Shown here piece after piece: positions 24,201 through 35,604 of a DNA stretch of 64,000 bases. The DNA comes from Undaria pinnatifida. Its lineage: Eukaryota; Sar; Phaeophyceae; Laminariales; Alariaceae. A program made the translations under genes and the position numbers. The stretch lies in assembly GCA_012845835.1 (NCBI GenBank), contig JABAKD010000009.1:3758904-3822903 (forward strand). Direction: 5' to 3'. Below the pieces are notes generated by a model. It ran no database searches. It was not told the origin of the DNA and saw only the letters and a list, made by a program, of their open reading frames with translations. Numbering within the stretch: position 1 is the first letter of the stretch; each line of letters opens with the position of its first letter.

Positions 24201-25950
24201 CTTGGTTCAACCGTCCATGTCTGCACCTCCTCAGCGACGACAAATGTTTGGGCGAATTTTTACGATAAATGTAAATTACCTGTATTCTGAGGTTCCCGAC
24301 AAAAGGAAATCAATACTAAACGAAAACCTATAAATTTGGAGAAATTCAAGGATGCCACCTGATGAGCAATTGCATGGCCTAGAGATGAACATAAACAACT
24401 CGCAGAGCAGGAACTGAATCACGACCATTTTCGGGCTAAGTAGACCCTGTCATCCAGAAGCTGTTTAGGGCAGAAAGTGTTACCCGTATCACAGCACGCT
24501 TGTTCAGCGAGCCAAAGGTGACACAACAATCACTCATCCCAAATAAGGATTACCACCGCTTCAAACGCGCGAAACTGTAAGAGAAAAGCGCCCCGATAGA
24601 AGTGGCACGTTCTGACCGAGACGGTTCGTGAACGACGTAGTTTTTCAGCATTTTTGCCCCGAAATGATCGTGATTTTTTCCTTTCTTCATTAAGGTTTGT
24701 TGTATAGCATGGCGCCATGAAGGTCATTCATGTTGTGAACGTTATTTCTCACTATGTTTCGAAGTCAGGTGTTGGGTGAGGTGTGAAGCACTTGAAATCA
24801 CAAGTTAGAAAACGTGTATATGGCGGACCTCCACCGTGTTACACGTAACATGCGTCCATAACATTTTGAGGCTCGACACCTGACGAGCTTTATAATCTCC
24901 GTCCCCCAACCCCCGTCGAACACCAATTCAAGCTAAATGGCCATACGTTATCGTTAGCAGGTTGTCTATAGAATGGCATGGTTAACTGAACATGCCCAAG
25001 GTACATTGAGAGTTACCCGCATGTTCGCTTATAACACCTGATTCAACAAACGCGTCAAAACTGTTATTCTTGGCGCTGAAAAACATTGACGCGTGCGCCA
25101 AATGCCTCGCCCTCAATCTCCGACAGGGGTATACAACATTTTGCCCCGTGCCGTAGACTTATTTTAGTCCACATCGGGTCCGACGACTATGGGTAGTTTT
25201 TCAGCCGAGGAGCCCCGCCACCCAAGCCGCTTGGACGTGCAACTCATCCCAAAGATTGAGTGAGCGTGGTCGACGAATGACCTTTTTGTTATTCGGAGTC
25301 TTGTCACAGGGAGAGCTCTATACATCAACCTCAAAATAGTATAACAAGGAAACTTCAAAGTACAACCGGAAAAACAGACCCATGAGCTAGGAACACGACA
25401 AAATGCGTTTTATAATCTGGCGGTCCGACGATGTTGGGGCTTGTGAGCTCCGTCATTCTGAAATGGTTTTTCCATCAAGTCCCATGCCTGTCTCCGAACG
25501 CTGCGTTTTACCCGATATAATTGCATTGTATGTCCTCAAAACAGTCGAGGGAGATCCGGTTAATTGGCTATCATTGCGTGGACACTATGAGTAAGCATAA
25601 GCTACATAGAACTCTCAACACCCTAATTTTCGTGAGGCGCCACATGACATTGCCGTTAGCTACATGAATATCATGCCATCTAATACCAGCTAACCATGCA
25701 CCTCCTTCTACGTCCCAGGCATTGTTGGCGTGGAAAGAGATAACTTCCTCGACGACAATGGGGGTGGTTCATTTCATGCATATGGCACTTGTGGGCGGGC
25801 AATAGGATTCGTCACACTTTTAGGCCGGTTGGCGCCATTGTTGTGCTTGCCGTTCAAAAATGTCCATCGTGGACCTCAGCTTTTGATTACAGAAACACTT
25901 TGCCACAGAGAGCAGAGCAAGCCCACAATAAATCCACAAACAAGGAAACG
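21270..25950 (+). repeat. E repeat copy 2, module C
   Basis: This aligns end to end with 9251-13545 through the shared GTACCTCTCACCCGGGGCAG (21298), GAGAGTAGTGCAGGG (22371), ACGATCGAGGTAGCACTTAG (22653), CTTGGCGCCGTTTACTC (23689) and GGTCCGACGACTATGGGTAG (25167) landmarks. It carries only one unit of the 62-bp sequence that is doubled in copy 1. Frames are broken throughout. The 88-codon plus frame at 23622-23888 contains the VLGAVY block also seen in copy 1. Confidence 0.75.
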
Positions 25951-26699
25951 TCTACAGTATTATGCAACATGTCTCGCTTCCTACTGTGAATAATTCCGGA
26001 TAATTTTGTTCGATTTTATCCAGCTGCCGCTATTACTTCCCCCTTTTTCTTCGTCACATGCATGCTCACCTACTGTCGGCATCCCAACGTAAACTTTCTT
26101 TAGTGTCTTGTAGTATTGCTATATGACACGCGCTATCAAATAGGTTCGCTATTTCGACTATGAGACACTTCATTTAGGGACTTTGTACCCCACAAGAAAC
26201 ATTACAATTCGAAATTTGTATTTATTTATGAGGCTCATCAATTACGCGTTCTGTACCTCACACTCAACCGTATACAACGTAAACTTAAGGCACTTTCCGG
26301 CCAACAAAACCACGGCCTAGGTATTAAACACAAATATATTTTGTTAAAAAAGAACGTACTCCGGCTTGTCAGTATTAAGGATTCCGGTCATGCACAACAC
26401 ATTTACGCCCAAAAGCTTTCCCTCTACCGTACCGACCGTGACGGTGTAAATCAGTGTAACCCCCGCTTGATAATGTTGTTGACGAAATATGGAAGGGTAG
26501 TGTCTATGAAGTTGTTAGCCGCTACGCACAAGACGAAGGCGACAGGAGGAACGGAAGACGCGTGCTACCAAGAAGGTGCACCACTTTTTTCAAAGGTCCC
26601 GTACTGTTTCGGAGTTTACGATCTATATAAAAACTGGTTTTGAGTGAAATATACTGGATGAAACTTTCCATGGATTAAGTACACAACGATAATCACTTT
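25951..26699. other. Unassigned spacer
   Basis: No repeat match is apparent. A 100-codon plus frame at 26341-26643 ending before a TGA is the only notable opening. It is basic and has no motif I recognise. The sequence is AT-rich from 26100 to 26350. Confidence 0.4.
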
Positions 26700-27400
26700 A
26701 AAAGTATCGGATCCCCGTCATTACGCAAAACATCTCCGACGGAAAGTGATACCTCTCTTGTAGCACCAGCGAAAAAAATATAACACAAGAAATGGGAAAA
26801 GGCAAAAGCTTCTGAAAAACAAGGTGAAAGAGAAGCACTTGGAGATACACGGGTGGTTGAATAAAGACATTGGAATTAAACGTATCTGCATGGCCCGATG
26901 TGCTAAACAAAACAGCTGACACTGCGATTTCGAGCAGTGGACCTTGAGCTACGAGAATCAAGGAAATAATACTTCTGTAGTCTGGAGGAAGATTATGTGG
27001 CTACACATATGTGCCTTTGTGGCACAACAACATAGAGTAGGACTCACGTAGCAGGAAAATGTGATATATGCAAAGAGGAACGATATGCGTTAAGAGGAGG
27101 GGAAGAGAAAATCGGACCTATGTGACATGATGGAGTTTTCGAGACTAAAGAGTAGGAAGAAAACATCCATTATCCCAGGATATCGAAAGTGGCCGCTGAC
27201 AGCGAAACATGACGGGCATAAGAGAAGCAATCCGTTTTAGGTTGACATTTGAAAAAAGCGTTAGTGTCTCTATCAGGAGTAGGAACGGTGCTCCGTCTAG
27301 GAAGGGATGCTTGGTCAGTGGACAAATGAGTAAGGTAAGCAACAGGTATACACGACGCCCCCCTATCCATTCAATAAACAGAGATGGCAGAGAAGAAGGA
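26700..27400 (+). mobile_element. LINE-1 copy a, 3' end
   Basis: This contains only the C-terminal third of the LINE-1 polyprotein: KHLEIHGWLNKDIGIK near 26835, THMCLCGT near 27005, then SVSIRSRNGAPSRKG at about 27264-27306, where the reading is in frame in an 82-codon opening. The last motif is the most conserved part of this family in the window. Stops and frame changes separate the pieces. It lies head to tail with the next LINE-1 copy. Confidence 0.8.
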
Positions 27401-28643
27401 ATAATTTTCGGTAATGGGTCACATACGAAGCAAACGAACACTTTGATTGCGGGATGACGCGCAAGTGGGGAGAGATATAAAGGATACTGGATCAACAAGC
27501 CTGCTAGGCAGACGCAAGAACAGCTACATTGGGAAAACAGCACGGTGAAATAACTATTTGCTAGACACTTGCAGAACACTACGCCAACCTAGGAACACCC
27601 AGAGCCAACGAAACGTTCGAAAAATAATTCGAAAAGAAAACCAACACGTGGGCAGGAGGGAACGTAGGTGCGTCAGAAAGGCAAGACCGTGGTTCAGTCC
27701 GGTTACAGAAGAACGTGAGATGACAAAGGCGGCAGGGACAAATACACTTCTAGTGAATGAATTACCGAAGTACCAATGCCTCTATCATGGTGGATATGTT
27801 GTGTAACTGGATATGAAATAACTAGTACGCGGCTATGAAGAGGAGAGAAGGAGCAGTAGTAAACTCATCAAAAAAAGGAGACGTGGCTGGCCTGAGGAAC
27901 TGCCGAGGGATAACGCTATTACACACCGTAGTCAAATCATAATGTAATAATTTGAACGATGAAATGGAAATAATGTTCGAGAAGGACAAAAACATATGCC
28001 AAGAGAAAGCAGGACTTAGGCCAAACTGTACATGTGTAGACCACGTGTACAGAATAGGCATGATTATTGAAGGTATGAATAACGCCGGGCTAACGACGTA
28101 CTGTTGATTCCTTGATGTAAAGAAGGCATATGACGAGTATGGAATAATGGGTTGTTGGAAAAGATGTGGGAAATTGGGACGGCAGGAACGACATGGAGAA
28201 TGATTAAACATATCACGGAGTGCTGCACGGGGAAAAATCTAAATATGTTGCAATTTTTTCCAGAGTTGTACTGTGATGTACACTATGATTAAATATGTTG
28301 AAGATATGCATTAATGAGTTGGCAGAAGAAAGTCAAAGCGGCAGCAGGGAGTCACGATAGGGGAAGATGCGGTGTCCGGGTTGATAATTGCGGTTGATTT
28401 CGTGGGGATTTCTGAAACACCAAAAGGACTGCAGAAACAGCTACCTTGGTAAACGATTAGAACACGCCAGGAAATAGAGAGCAACAACGAATGGGAAAAA
28501 ATGCGCAGTAGTTATATGTTACCAAGATAAGGCGCCAACCAGGCAATTTCAAATGGAAGTGGGGAGAAGATAAATTAACAATCGTAGACCAGTATACGTA
28601 CCATGGCGCGGACACCTAAAATGATGGCTGTTATGAAGCAAAC

Positions 28644-28940
28644 ATGGCGAAAGTTGTAGTGAACGGTAAATCACCAGTAGTAGTCCAAACGGATCGGATC
28701 TCTGCGGACCCGCACCTTGACACTACCAATAGTATTAATATATGTTTTGTGATTCATGTGATCGTACCAAGGCGAGAGTATGCAGGTGAAATATGTGAAG
28801 GAAACGCGAAGTTGGTAAAACAACTGGAAGCAGGTCAGATAACGGCAGCTAAACAAATACTAAGAAGGTCAAGTACGACGAGTAATACAGCATTTGGAGA
28901 AGAGCTAGGCATGTGCCCGCTCAAAGAAATAGAGACGTGA
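28644..28940 (+). pseudogene. LINE-1 copy b, post-polymerase (thumb) segment
   Basis: This is a 98-codon open piece of the LINE-1 protein between the reverse-transcriptase palm and the C-terminal domain. It includes DPHLDTTNSINICFVIHVIV, then REYAGEICEGNAKLVKQLEA, then ITAAKQILRRSSTTSN. The matching region in copy c (about 34550-34740) is badly frameshifted, so this is the best preserved example here. The start ATG is internal to the parent protein. Confidence 0.8.
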
Positions 28941-29414
28941 AAAAGTTTAAATTTCAATATTACGGAAATACATATGCTCCGAAAAAAGTTTTAAACCATA
29001 GTTGACAAGGCTGTATGGGAAAAAGTAACAAGAGGGCGAGCTGGAATAAGACCGGATAACGTAATCGAGAAAAGAACCAGGGATATGAGAGGAGACCAAG
29101 AAGAGGTACTATCCATTGAGGAGTTTGGGGGGTAACAGACGAAAATTAAGGAAATGATTCATTACAGGTAAAATCTTGCGCAAGTATATGAGGGGAGAAA
29201 AGAGAAGCGGTTAGAGATATACGGGGGGTTGCAAGAACATGTTGAAATGAAAACGCATCCGCGCGGCACGATGCACCAAGCGGAAATGTGAAACTTTAAT
29301 TCCGTTAATGTAATCTGCACCTACCAGAAACAAGAAAAGATATTCCAGTAGTCGGGAGGCGGACGACGTGGATGCACAGATGTTCCCGACTAGCACCACA
29401 ACTGATTGCACGAC

Positions 29415-30047
29415 TTACCCCATGATATACATGATAAACTGATGCATTCTTTCCAAAACAGTCACATTCATCCCCTCAAAAAAATGTTTAGTTTCCACGC
29501 ACAGATTGAGCTGCCCCACACGCCTCAACCCCCCCCCCCCTTGTGAAAAACTGTTGATTTTTTTTTTTCCCCCAAACCGTCATATTTATCCCCTTCAAAA
29601 GATTTATAGCTCCCACGCACAAATTACCCGCCCATCTGCCCCCCCCCCCCCACCCCCCCACTACCCCCCCCCCCCCCCCCCCTTCTCCCCCCCGCTAACC
29701 TGCTCGCTTTCGATCAAAACCAGTCCCCCACGTCCTCCGAAACTCCGACCCCCCCCTCACCGGTTATTAAACTTCTAGGATTCACTTGATATACGGGTAC
29801 ATTTCCCTCCACAGCTGTGAGATTTTGTCCCCCTCAAAACGAGTTTTAGAGAACTTTTCCCCGCACAGACTGACTAACATCACCCTATTGACCGTGATAG
29901 CTACACTGTAGTTGGAGTCGCCGATCTATATCCTTAATAAGGACACCCAACTCGTAATACGCGAGATCGGTGCATCACACACAGCTTGCAAAGATAAATT
30001 TCGACGAAATCTTTGATCTCAAAGCTGGAGTGTATTTTCATTTTTGA
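29415..30047 (-). mobile_element. F repeat, near-complete copy inserted in LINE-1
   Basis: LINE-1 coding stops at about 29400 (ADDVDAQM...) and resumes at about 30050 (ESRIHVV), with F between. The copy runs in reverse from a GATAAACTGATGCATTCTTT start to CTCAAAGCTGGAGTGTATTT. Three diverged sub-units repeat the order GATGCATT / CCCCTCAAAA / TTTCCACGCACA / C-tract (about 29432-29540, 29560-29690, 29775-29880). The C-tracts exceed ten bases. There is no open frame other than proline-coding runs. Confidence 0.8.
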
Positions 30048-30244
30048 TAATAGAGAGTAGGATACACGTTGTAAGAGAATCTCTAATAGATATGGTTGGA
30101 CGGTTTGCGTTAAGGAACGGCATGAAGAAATATGACGTTTGTGACTAGAGTAGCAGCAAAACGATATCAGTCGTAGGAGATAGATGGTGGCTGCCGAACG
30201 CGAAAACATACGGGGAAGGATGCGCAGACAGTGTCTATGTCATG

Positions 30245-30345
30245 AAAAAATACAAAACTACACTCCAGCTGTGAGATCAAACATTTTGTCGAGCCTCATT
30301 TTTGCACTCTGTGTGTGATACGCCGATCGTGTGTATTACTGGTAG
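30245..30345 (+). mobile_element. F repeat terminal fragment in LINE-1
   Basis: It reads CTACACTCCAGCTGTGAGAT, then a GTCGAGCCTCATTTTTGCAC phrase and GATACGCCGATCGTGTGTAT. LINE-1 sequence (ERPNVGG-like, decayed) is interrupted between about 30240 and 30350. Confidence 0.7.
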
Positions 30346-30529
30346 AACCACATTGAGCGCACATAAAATGAAGGTGTCAATATTGGGAGTAGGGTGGGGG
30401 CTCTGTCTCGAAACAGGGGCGTGGTCAACGGTGAGTCTAGGTAAGCAACGAATGAATACACCTGCCCTCTCCGGTTCCGCATAATAACGCAGTCGAGAAC
30501 CATTGAAAGATATAGGGGGGGACTACTGC

Positions 30530-31130
30530 CTTCACAGAAGATTGCCGAGTACGTACTAGAAGAGAGTATCAGAACGAACAGATGGAAGGGAAAGGCTAGC
30601 GCTAAGAACCAAGGTGAAAGAGAAATAGCACTAAATAATATACGGGGGGTTGAGAAAAGATGTTTGGATGAAAGGTTGTCACCACGGCCCCAAAGATGAT
30701 AGGACCAGTCGGGAAGAGGCGAACGTTCTTTCAAAATGTCTTGTGTGCCACTCAAAAAGCGAGTAAGAATCACATATTAGAAAAATGTCAAATATATACG
30801 GAGCAAAGGGATGCGTTAGAATAGGGGATAAAGTTAAAGGTATTCTGTATGGAAGAGTATGATAGATTATGGAGTGGCGAGAAAACGATCTCTATGCCAG
30901 GGCATACATGGTGACCGCAAACGGCCAAACAGGACCGGTATAGAATATCCGTGGATTTGCGGTTAAATATACGGAAGAAGCGTGATGAGTCCCCAATTTT
31001 TGGAGGCGTTGCTAGTGGGAGTAGGAACAGTTGCTCTGTTTCGAAAGGGGTAAGCAGTCAACGGTCAAATGACTAAGGCAAGAATCAAATGAGTACCCCC
31101 CCGCCTACCCCCCATGGTAAAGTTTTGCCC
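30530..31130 (+). mobile_element. LINE-1 copy d, 3' end
   Basis: This is C-terminal LINE-1 sequence again: ERLALRTKVKEK near 30585, IYGGLRKDVWMKG near 30640, SREEANVLSKC near 30710, then VASGSRNSC-like remains near 31010. It ends just left of an E module A whose start is also preceded by a LINE-1 end at 35590. Confidence 0.7.
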
Positions 31131-31139
31131 GTTTCCTGA

Positions 31140-32480
31140 GGTTGACGTCAGATGGCAGTACGTGTCGCACTACTTGAGCTGAACAGCCAGCGTACCGCCA
31201 ATGTTTGTCGTTTTTATGTTTTGGTGGTGACCAAGATGGGAATCGAGTTTTACCATTCGCGACATATAGAACCTTGGCGCGGCGCAGGGGGGTTGGAATC
31301 GCGAAATGGGCATATGGGGAGCCACCCTCGAGGACGTCACATGGTATCCTATTGCTGTTTGAAAGTGGTCACATCACAAGATGAATAAGTTTATTCGAAA
31401 CTGACATCCGTCCGACACAAGGCACACACAAGGTGCCAAAGTCCGCCTGATATGGGGTTGATAATAGGACGGAGCCAACCGTTAATGCAGTTTACCGAAA
31501 AACCTCACTGAGATTCGGGCTTGGTGAACCCGATGTCTGTCTGGTGAATGAAAACCTGATGGGTTCCATCTCGGCTTCTTAGAGGTGCGAGGTGATATGG
31601 TTCAATGATGATAGCTTTAGACGAAAAGATTGCCCCCCGCCATACCATCATACCGGGTATAATACGATCGAACGAGATGCACACCTACAATATTCTGAAC
31701 ACAGTAGAATTTAAACACAGTACGATTTTATTCATACCTTACGAAGGACGATGCATACATGTGTTCTCAATCGGGTATTCGGGCAATGCTGTGGTTGAAA
31801 CTACCTCGACGTTACACCGTCCCTATTGTGTTGCAATGACGCTCGGCCTCAGTTATTTTCAAGGAAAAGGGGCAAACATCCAAGGTTCGGCACTGGAACG
31901 GTAACTCTTGGCAGAGGACGCGTGATACGATATTCGTTGTAGCACTAGGCTTAGAAGTTTTCTGACTGACGCCGTGGTTGGTCCCGAAATCATCATAATT
32001 CATATTCGGATGTGAGATTCGTATGTTTATATAGCTTTTGTGGGACGTGGGACTGCCTATTGGGTAGCACTGTATTGATTTCCACTCGATCTTCTCAGGA
32101 TGGGGTGTAGAGACTCTCATATCACGACATAAAGCAGACACCGAGTGCAACCGTACTGCGGCACGCGCCGAAGCCATTAATTATAGTCGAAGAAAACTAT
32201 GCTTACGGAACGACCACGACAGGGGAAAAAAATGGCACGAATTTGATGCATAGCCGTAGTCCTCTTGCTTATATGACCCCCGCATCCCTACGATGCCGCG
32301 ACAGAGCACAGGGAGGTGTTGCTAATCAGATAGATAACGCGTGCACCGACCGGAAAGCAAAGCACGAGGCGCGGTGAGGTGATTGGCGAGCCGTAACGGG
32401 TGAGCCGCATGCTACTAAAGGCCAGTTGTGAGGCAGACCTCAGCACTTTGTGGGATTTCTCTATCATAACCTTGACGTGA
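31140..32480 (+). repeat. E repeat copy 3, module A (extended left end)
   Basis: It aligns from its first bases with 35605 onward: GTGTCGCACTACTTGAGCTG with CGTCCCGCACTACGTGAGCT, GGCGCGGCGCAGGGGGGTTG with GCACGGCGCAGGGGGTTGG. It then runs through GGCAGAGGACGCGTG near 31911, GCATAGCCGTAGTCCTC at 32247 and GGCGAGCCGTAACGGGTGAG near 32383. It stops near 32480, without the right-hand continuation. No frames are open across it. Confidence 0.7.
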
Positions 32481-32829
32481 GTGTGATGTTTAATTTCACG
32501 TGGTTTCACTTCAACCATCACATGATTTCACGTAGAAGCTGTAAACTATCGCTGTACGGAGAGCACTCGATTACACAGGTGCGCATGTTCCCAACTAATC
32601 GAATCAAGTTCAATGTTTTCGATTCATAGAAAAGAAAATAATTTTCGATTCAAAAGGGCCCTTCGAAACGGTAATAATTGCCCACAGGTAAAATAAACGG
32701 AAGAAACATAATCAGTACCTACAGTACTGCCACAGCTGTACATTCGGTGCTCTATTGGTTCCACTGGCGACAAGATGGCATCATTGTATATGAGATTTTT
32801 CACTATATGGCTTACTAGATTTGAGGTAA
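32481..32829. other. Unassigned spacer
   Basis: This short AT-rich stretch has two copies of a TGATTTCACGT or TTTCACGTGG phrase (32496-32535) and a TTCGATTCA(A/T)A phrase repeated at 32619 and 32646. No gene is visible. Confidence 0.5.
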
Positions 32830-33205
32830 TGCATGTGGGCTCCCCGGGTGTTGTAACAAAGTTTTACCCGTACCTCGGGTATTGTGCCACTGTACGACAG
32901 AATACACAGACGTTCCGGGCTAGGGTATGGTACGGAGGTGTTACAGAACTCACAGAAGATCCGGGTATTGTGGCACGGGCGTACAGAACTCACATACGTT
33001 GTAAATACGATATACCCGTGCCCCTGGTATTTGTGGCACTTGCGTACAGAACTCCCAGAAGATCCGGGTACGTGGTATAATTGCCGTAAAAAACTTACAT
33101 AAGTTCCGGGTATGGGTATGAATGTCCTACAGAACTCACATAAGTTGAAGATATTAGTAGGGTTATACCCGGGGTAAATACCCCGGGTATGGTTTGTGCG
33201 TACCT
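32830..33205 (+). repeat. Minisatellite of ~45-60 bp units
   Basis: Degenerate tandem units are built on the order GTACAGAACTCACAGAAGAT, CCGGGTATTGTGGCACG. The GAACTCACA-type box recurs near 32950, 32986, 33040, 33080 and 33133, and the CCGGGTA box near 32956-33190. The array ends in a 12-bp-arm palindrome at 33165-33190. Confidence 0.8.
33165..33190. repeat. Near-perfect palindrome closing the minisatellite
   Basis: ATACCCGGGGTA (33165-33176) and TACCCCGGGTAT (33179-33190) are exact reverse complements separated by two bases (AA). The arm sequence matches the CCGGGTA box of the neighbouring units. Confidence 0.9.
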
Positions 33206-33219
33206 TACTGAACACAAAC

Positions 33220-35595
33220 TTGGTAATACGTAATTTATAGAAGAAACAAACATTTGGAAATCAGAATGTAGCAAAATGTCTAGAGATAAGAGGTATGTTG
33301 GGTCAACAAGCAGGCGAGGCAGACACGGGAATAGCGACTTTAAGAGCACATAACGGTAAAATAGTTAGTCGCACATAGACAAATAGACAACTACTTGTAG
33401 AACTTTCCTCGAAACTAGAAACACGCAGAGCCGTAGAATCATTTTACGCAGAACTCGAGAAAGACATCAACGCCTGGGAAGAGGCGAACGTATGTGCGTC
33501 AGAATAGAAAGACCGTCGTTCAGACGCGTCACAGAGGAAATGCACAAGACAAGAAGTTAAAACTTGTGCAGATACACTTGGAAATAGAAAGTCCGCAGAC
33601 ACAGATCAAGTGCTTGTGACAACATAATGAAGTACGGTGGAGAAGATATACTTACCATGGTGCCTATTTGGTATAATTGGCGGAGAAGGTATGTTTGCCA
33701 GGATGAGTATTTTGTAAAGTTGAATATGAAAAAACGATTACGCGCCTAAGAGGTGGAGAGAAGGAGCAGTAAAAATAGTGAACGTATTCAAGAAAGGAGA
33801 TAAGGCTGATCCGGGAAACTACCGATGGTTAATGCTTCTAAGAACCGTAGCCAAAACATTCAGTAACATTTTGAAAGATAGAACAGGAACAACTTTGGGG
33901 AAGGACAAAAACAATATGCCGAGGGAAAGCAGGATTTACGCGAAACTGTTGTTTTGTAAGCATTATGCACGACAATTGAATATAGGAAAGACGCCGGGCT
34001 AACCACGTACTGCTTCATCATAGATGTACGGAACATTCTTACAAAGTGCGGAGGAATGGGTTGTGGGAAAATATGTGGGCAATTAAGATCAGAGGAAATA
34101 TGTGGAGAATGATGAATACAATGACGGATTGTGCGAGAAATGCTGTGATACGGGAAAATACAGTATGTTGATGTATTAAGAGGAGTTGCACAGGGATGTT
34201 CACTATCACCGAATATATCTAGGTTATGTATGAGATGATTGTAGCCGTCGAAGAAGCAGCAAGCAATCACGATTAAGGACGGTGCGGTATGGAGGTTTAT
34301 ATATGCGGATGGTTTCGTGGGCACGTCAGAAACATGCAGAAACGTACAAGAGTCCACGAGAAAATGGCGAGTGACAGCGAACGTTAACAAATGCGGAAGA
34401 TTTTTATGTAACGGAGATCAGGTGCACCCGACAGGAACTTGGGGGAAGATGAATTACCCGATCGTAGACAGGTAGACGTACCTCAACCTAGAGATCTCAA
34501 ATGACCGCCCTTGGAATAGTCTATACATATAGCGAAAGCATTAGACAACAGACCCGAACGTCAACACTAGGGTTGAAATAAGCATTCTGTCCAATGTGAT
34601 GGTACCAAAGTTTAGCGTGCAGGGGAAGTATGCATGGGAACGCCAAGTTCGTGAAACAACTTGGAACAGTGCAGATGGCACGACAAAAAAACGACGCTCG
34701 AATGCTCAAGTACGACGTGTGACAGAGTTTGAGGTCAGTTGATATGAAAATTTACGCACTTAAAATTAACTCAAGATGCGAGGCAGTTGGAATGGTATAG
34801 TATAGGTTGGAATGTGCCAGAAACGAGGTTATCCTTTATAATAGTTTATAGGGATGTGTGGGAGAAACCATCAAAAGGGCGGGCTCGAATATGGTGGGAT
34901 AACGCAGTCAACAAGGAATGGAAGGATTAACGAGGAGACTATGAAGAGGTACTATTGATAGGAAAGTTTGACGGGTACACGACCGAGGTGCAGAGAGAAA
35001 ATATAAAAAAGAAAAGCCAGCGCGAAGAAATGCGGTGGAAGAAGAGAAGCACTAAGAAATATGCGCGGAGTTGAGGGAAGATATTTGATAGAGAACATAT
35101 CTGCATTGTGCAATGGACAAAGCGAAAAAGCTGAAATTACCATTTAGTGTAGGGGACCTGGGCCTACCAAAAAGAAGAATAAGATGTTCCAGTAGTCGGG
35201 AGAAGCACGTGCCTCAATAACTTGGCCGTGTGACCAGACCAATAGAGAGTAGGACGCACATAGCAAGGGGATGCGTAAAATATACAAAATAAAAAGGAAT
35301 GTGTTAGACGGAGGAACGTGGAAATTAGACGTATGTGACATTAATGATTTTCGTAGACGAGAGCGTAGCGAAGAAACGATCGCAATCGTACGAGATACAT
35401 TGTAGCCTCAGACGGCGAAACAGGACAAGTATAGGATAAGCAAACAGTTTATGTGTAGTTTTCGAAAAAGTCGTAATGAGCGCCCATGTTTTGAAGGTGT
35501 ACCCGTAAGGAATATGGCAAGAAAGGGATGCACGGTCAATGGTTAAACGACTAGGCCTGCAACAAGTGAGTACGCCCGTTCTGTGGGGTTGGCGT
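33220..35595 (+). mobile_element. LINE-1 copy c, reverse transcriptase to 3' end
   Basis: This is the longest uninterrupted LINE-1 here. I read VFKKGDKADPGNYRWLMLLR at 33784-33843 (start of the polymerase domain) and GLTTYCFI near 34000. Next come YVDVLRGVAQGCSLSPN (motif B) near 34165-34215, IYADGFVGTSET (catalytic box, ADD changed to ADG) near 34300-34335, and KWRVTANVNKCG near 34365. The C-terminal pieces follow through to ERPCFEGVPVRN near 35490. Motif A is poorly preserved (FIIDVRN). No upstream endonuclease is recognisable. Frameshifts and catalytic loss make it dead. Confidence 0.85.
33778..34002 (+). pseudogene. LINE-1 copy c, N-terminal reverse-transcriptase segment
   Basis: This is a 74-codon open piece beginning VFKKGDKADPGNYRWLML, the standard entry of a non-LTR reverse transcriptase (KKGD...NYRGI in relatives), where the usual Gly-Ile is replaced by Trp-Leu. 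It continues to KDRTGTTLGKDKN. Copy b has the same region at about 27850-27990 with more stops. The start is internal to the parent protein. Confidence 0.8.
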
Positions 35596-35604
35596 CGGTT
35601 GGCA

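Larger units (their letters stand above)
27450..30485 (+). mobile_element. LINE-1 copy b, reverse transcriptase and C-terminus, split by F
   Basis: This is a decayed non-LTR retrotransposon. I read, in order, CVDHVYRIGMIIEGM near 28040, FLDVKKAYDEYG (motif A) at 28108-28143, IIAVDFVGISETP near 28384-28422 (catalytic box, ADD changed to AVD), FKWKWGEDKLTIVDQYTYHG near 28550-28605, and VKQLEAGQITAAKQILRRSS at 28818-28877. Then comes EIYGGL near 29215, YSSSREADDVDAQM at 29339-29380, and after the F insertion, ESRIHVV near 30053 and GDRWWLPNA near 30180. The longest surviving frame is 28644-28940. Several stops, frameshifts and a lost catalytic Asp rule out activity. F at 29415-30047 and a short F piece at 30245-30345 interrupt the protein. 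Confidence 0.85.

Noticed and set aside
29506-29778. Proline-rich frame
   Set aside because: It is encoded by the C-tracts of the F repeat and is not conserved in the other F copies.
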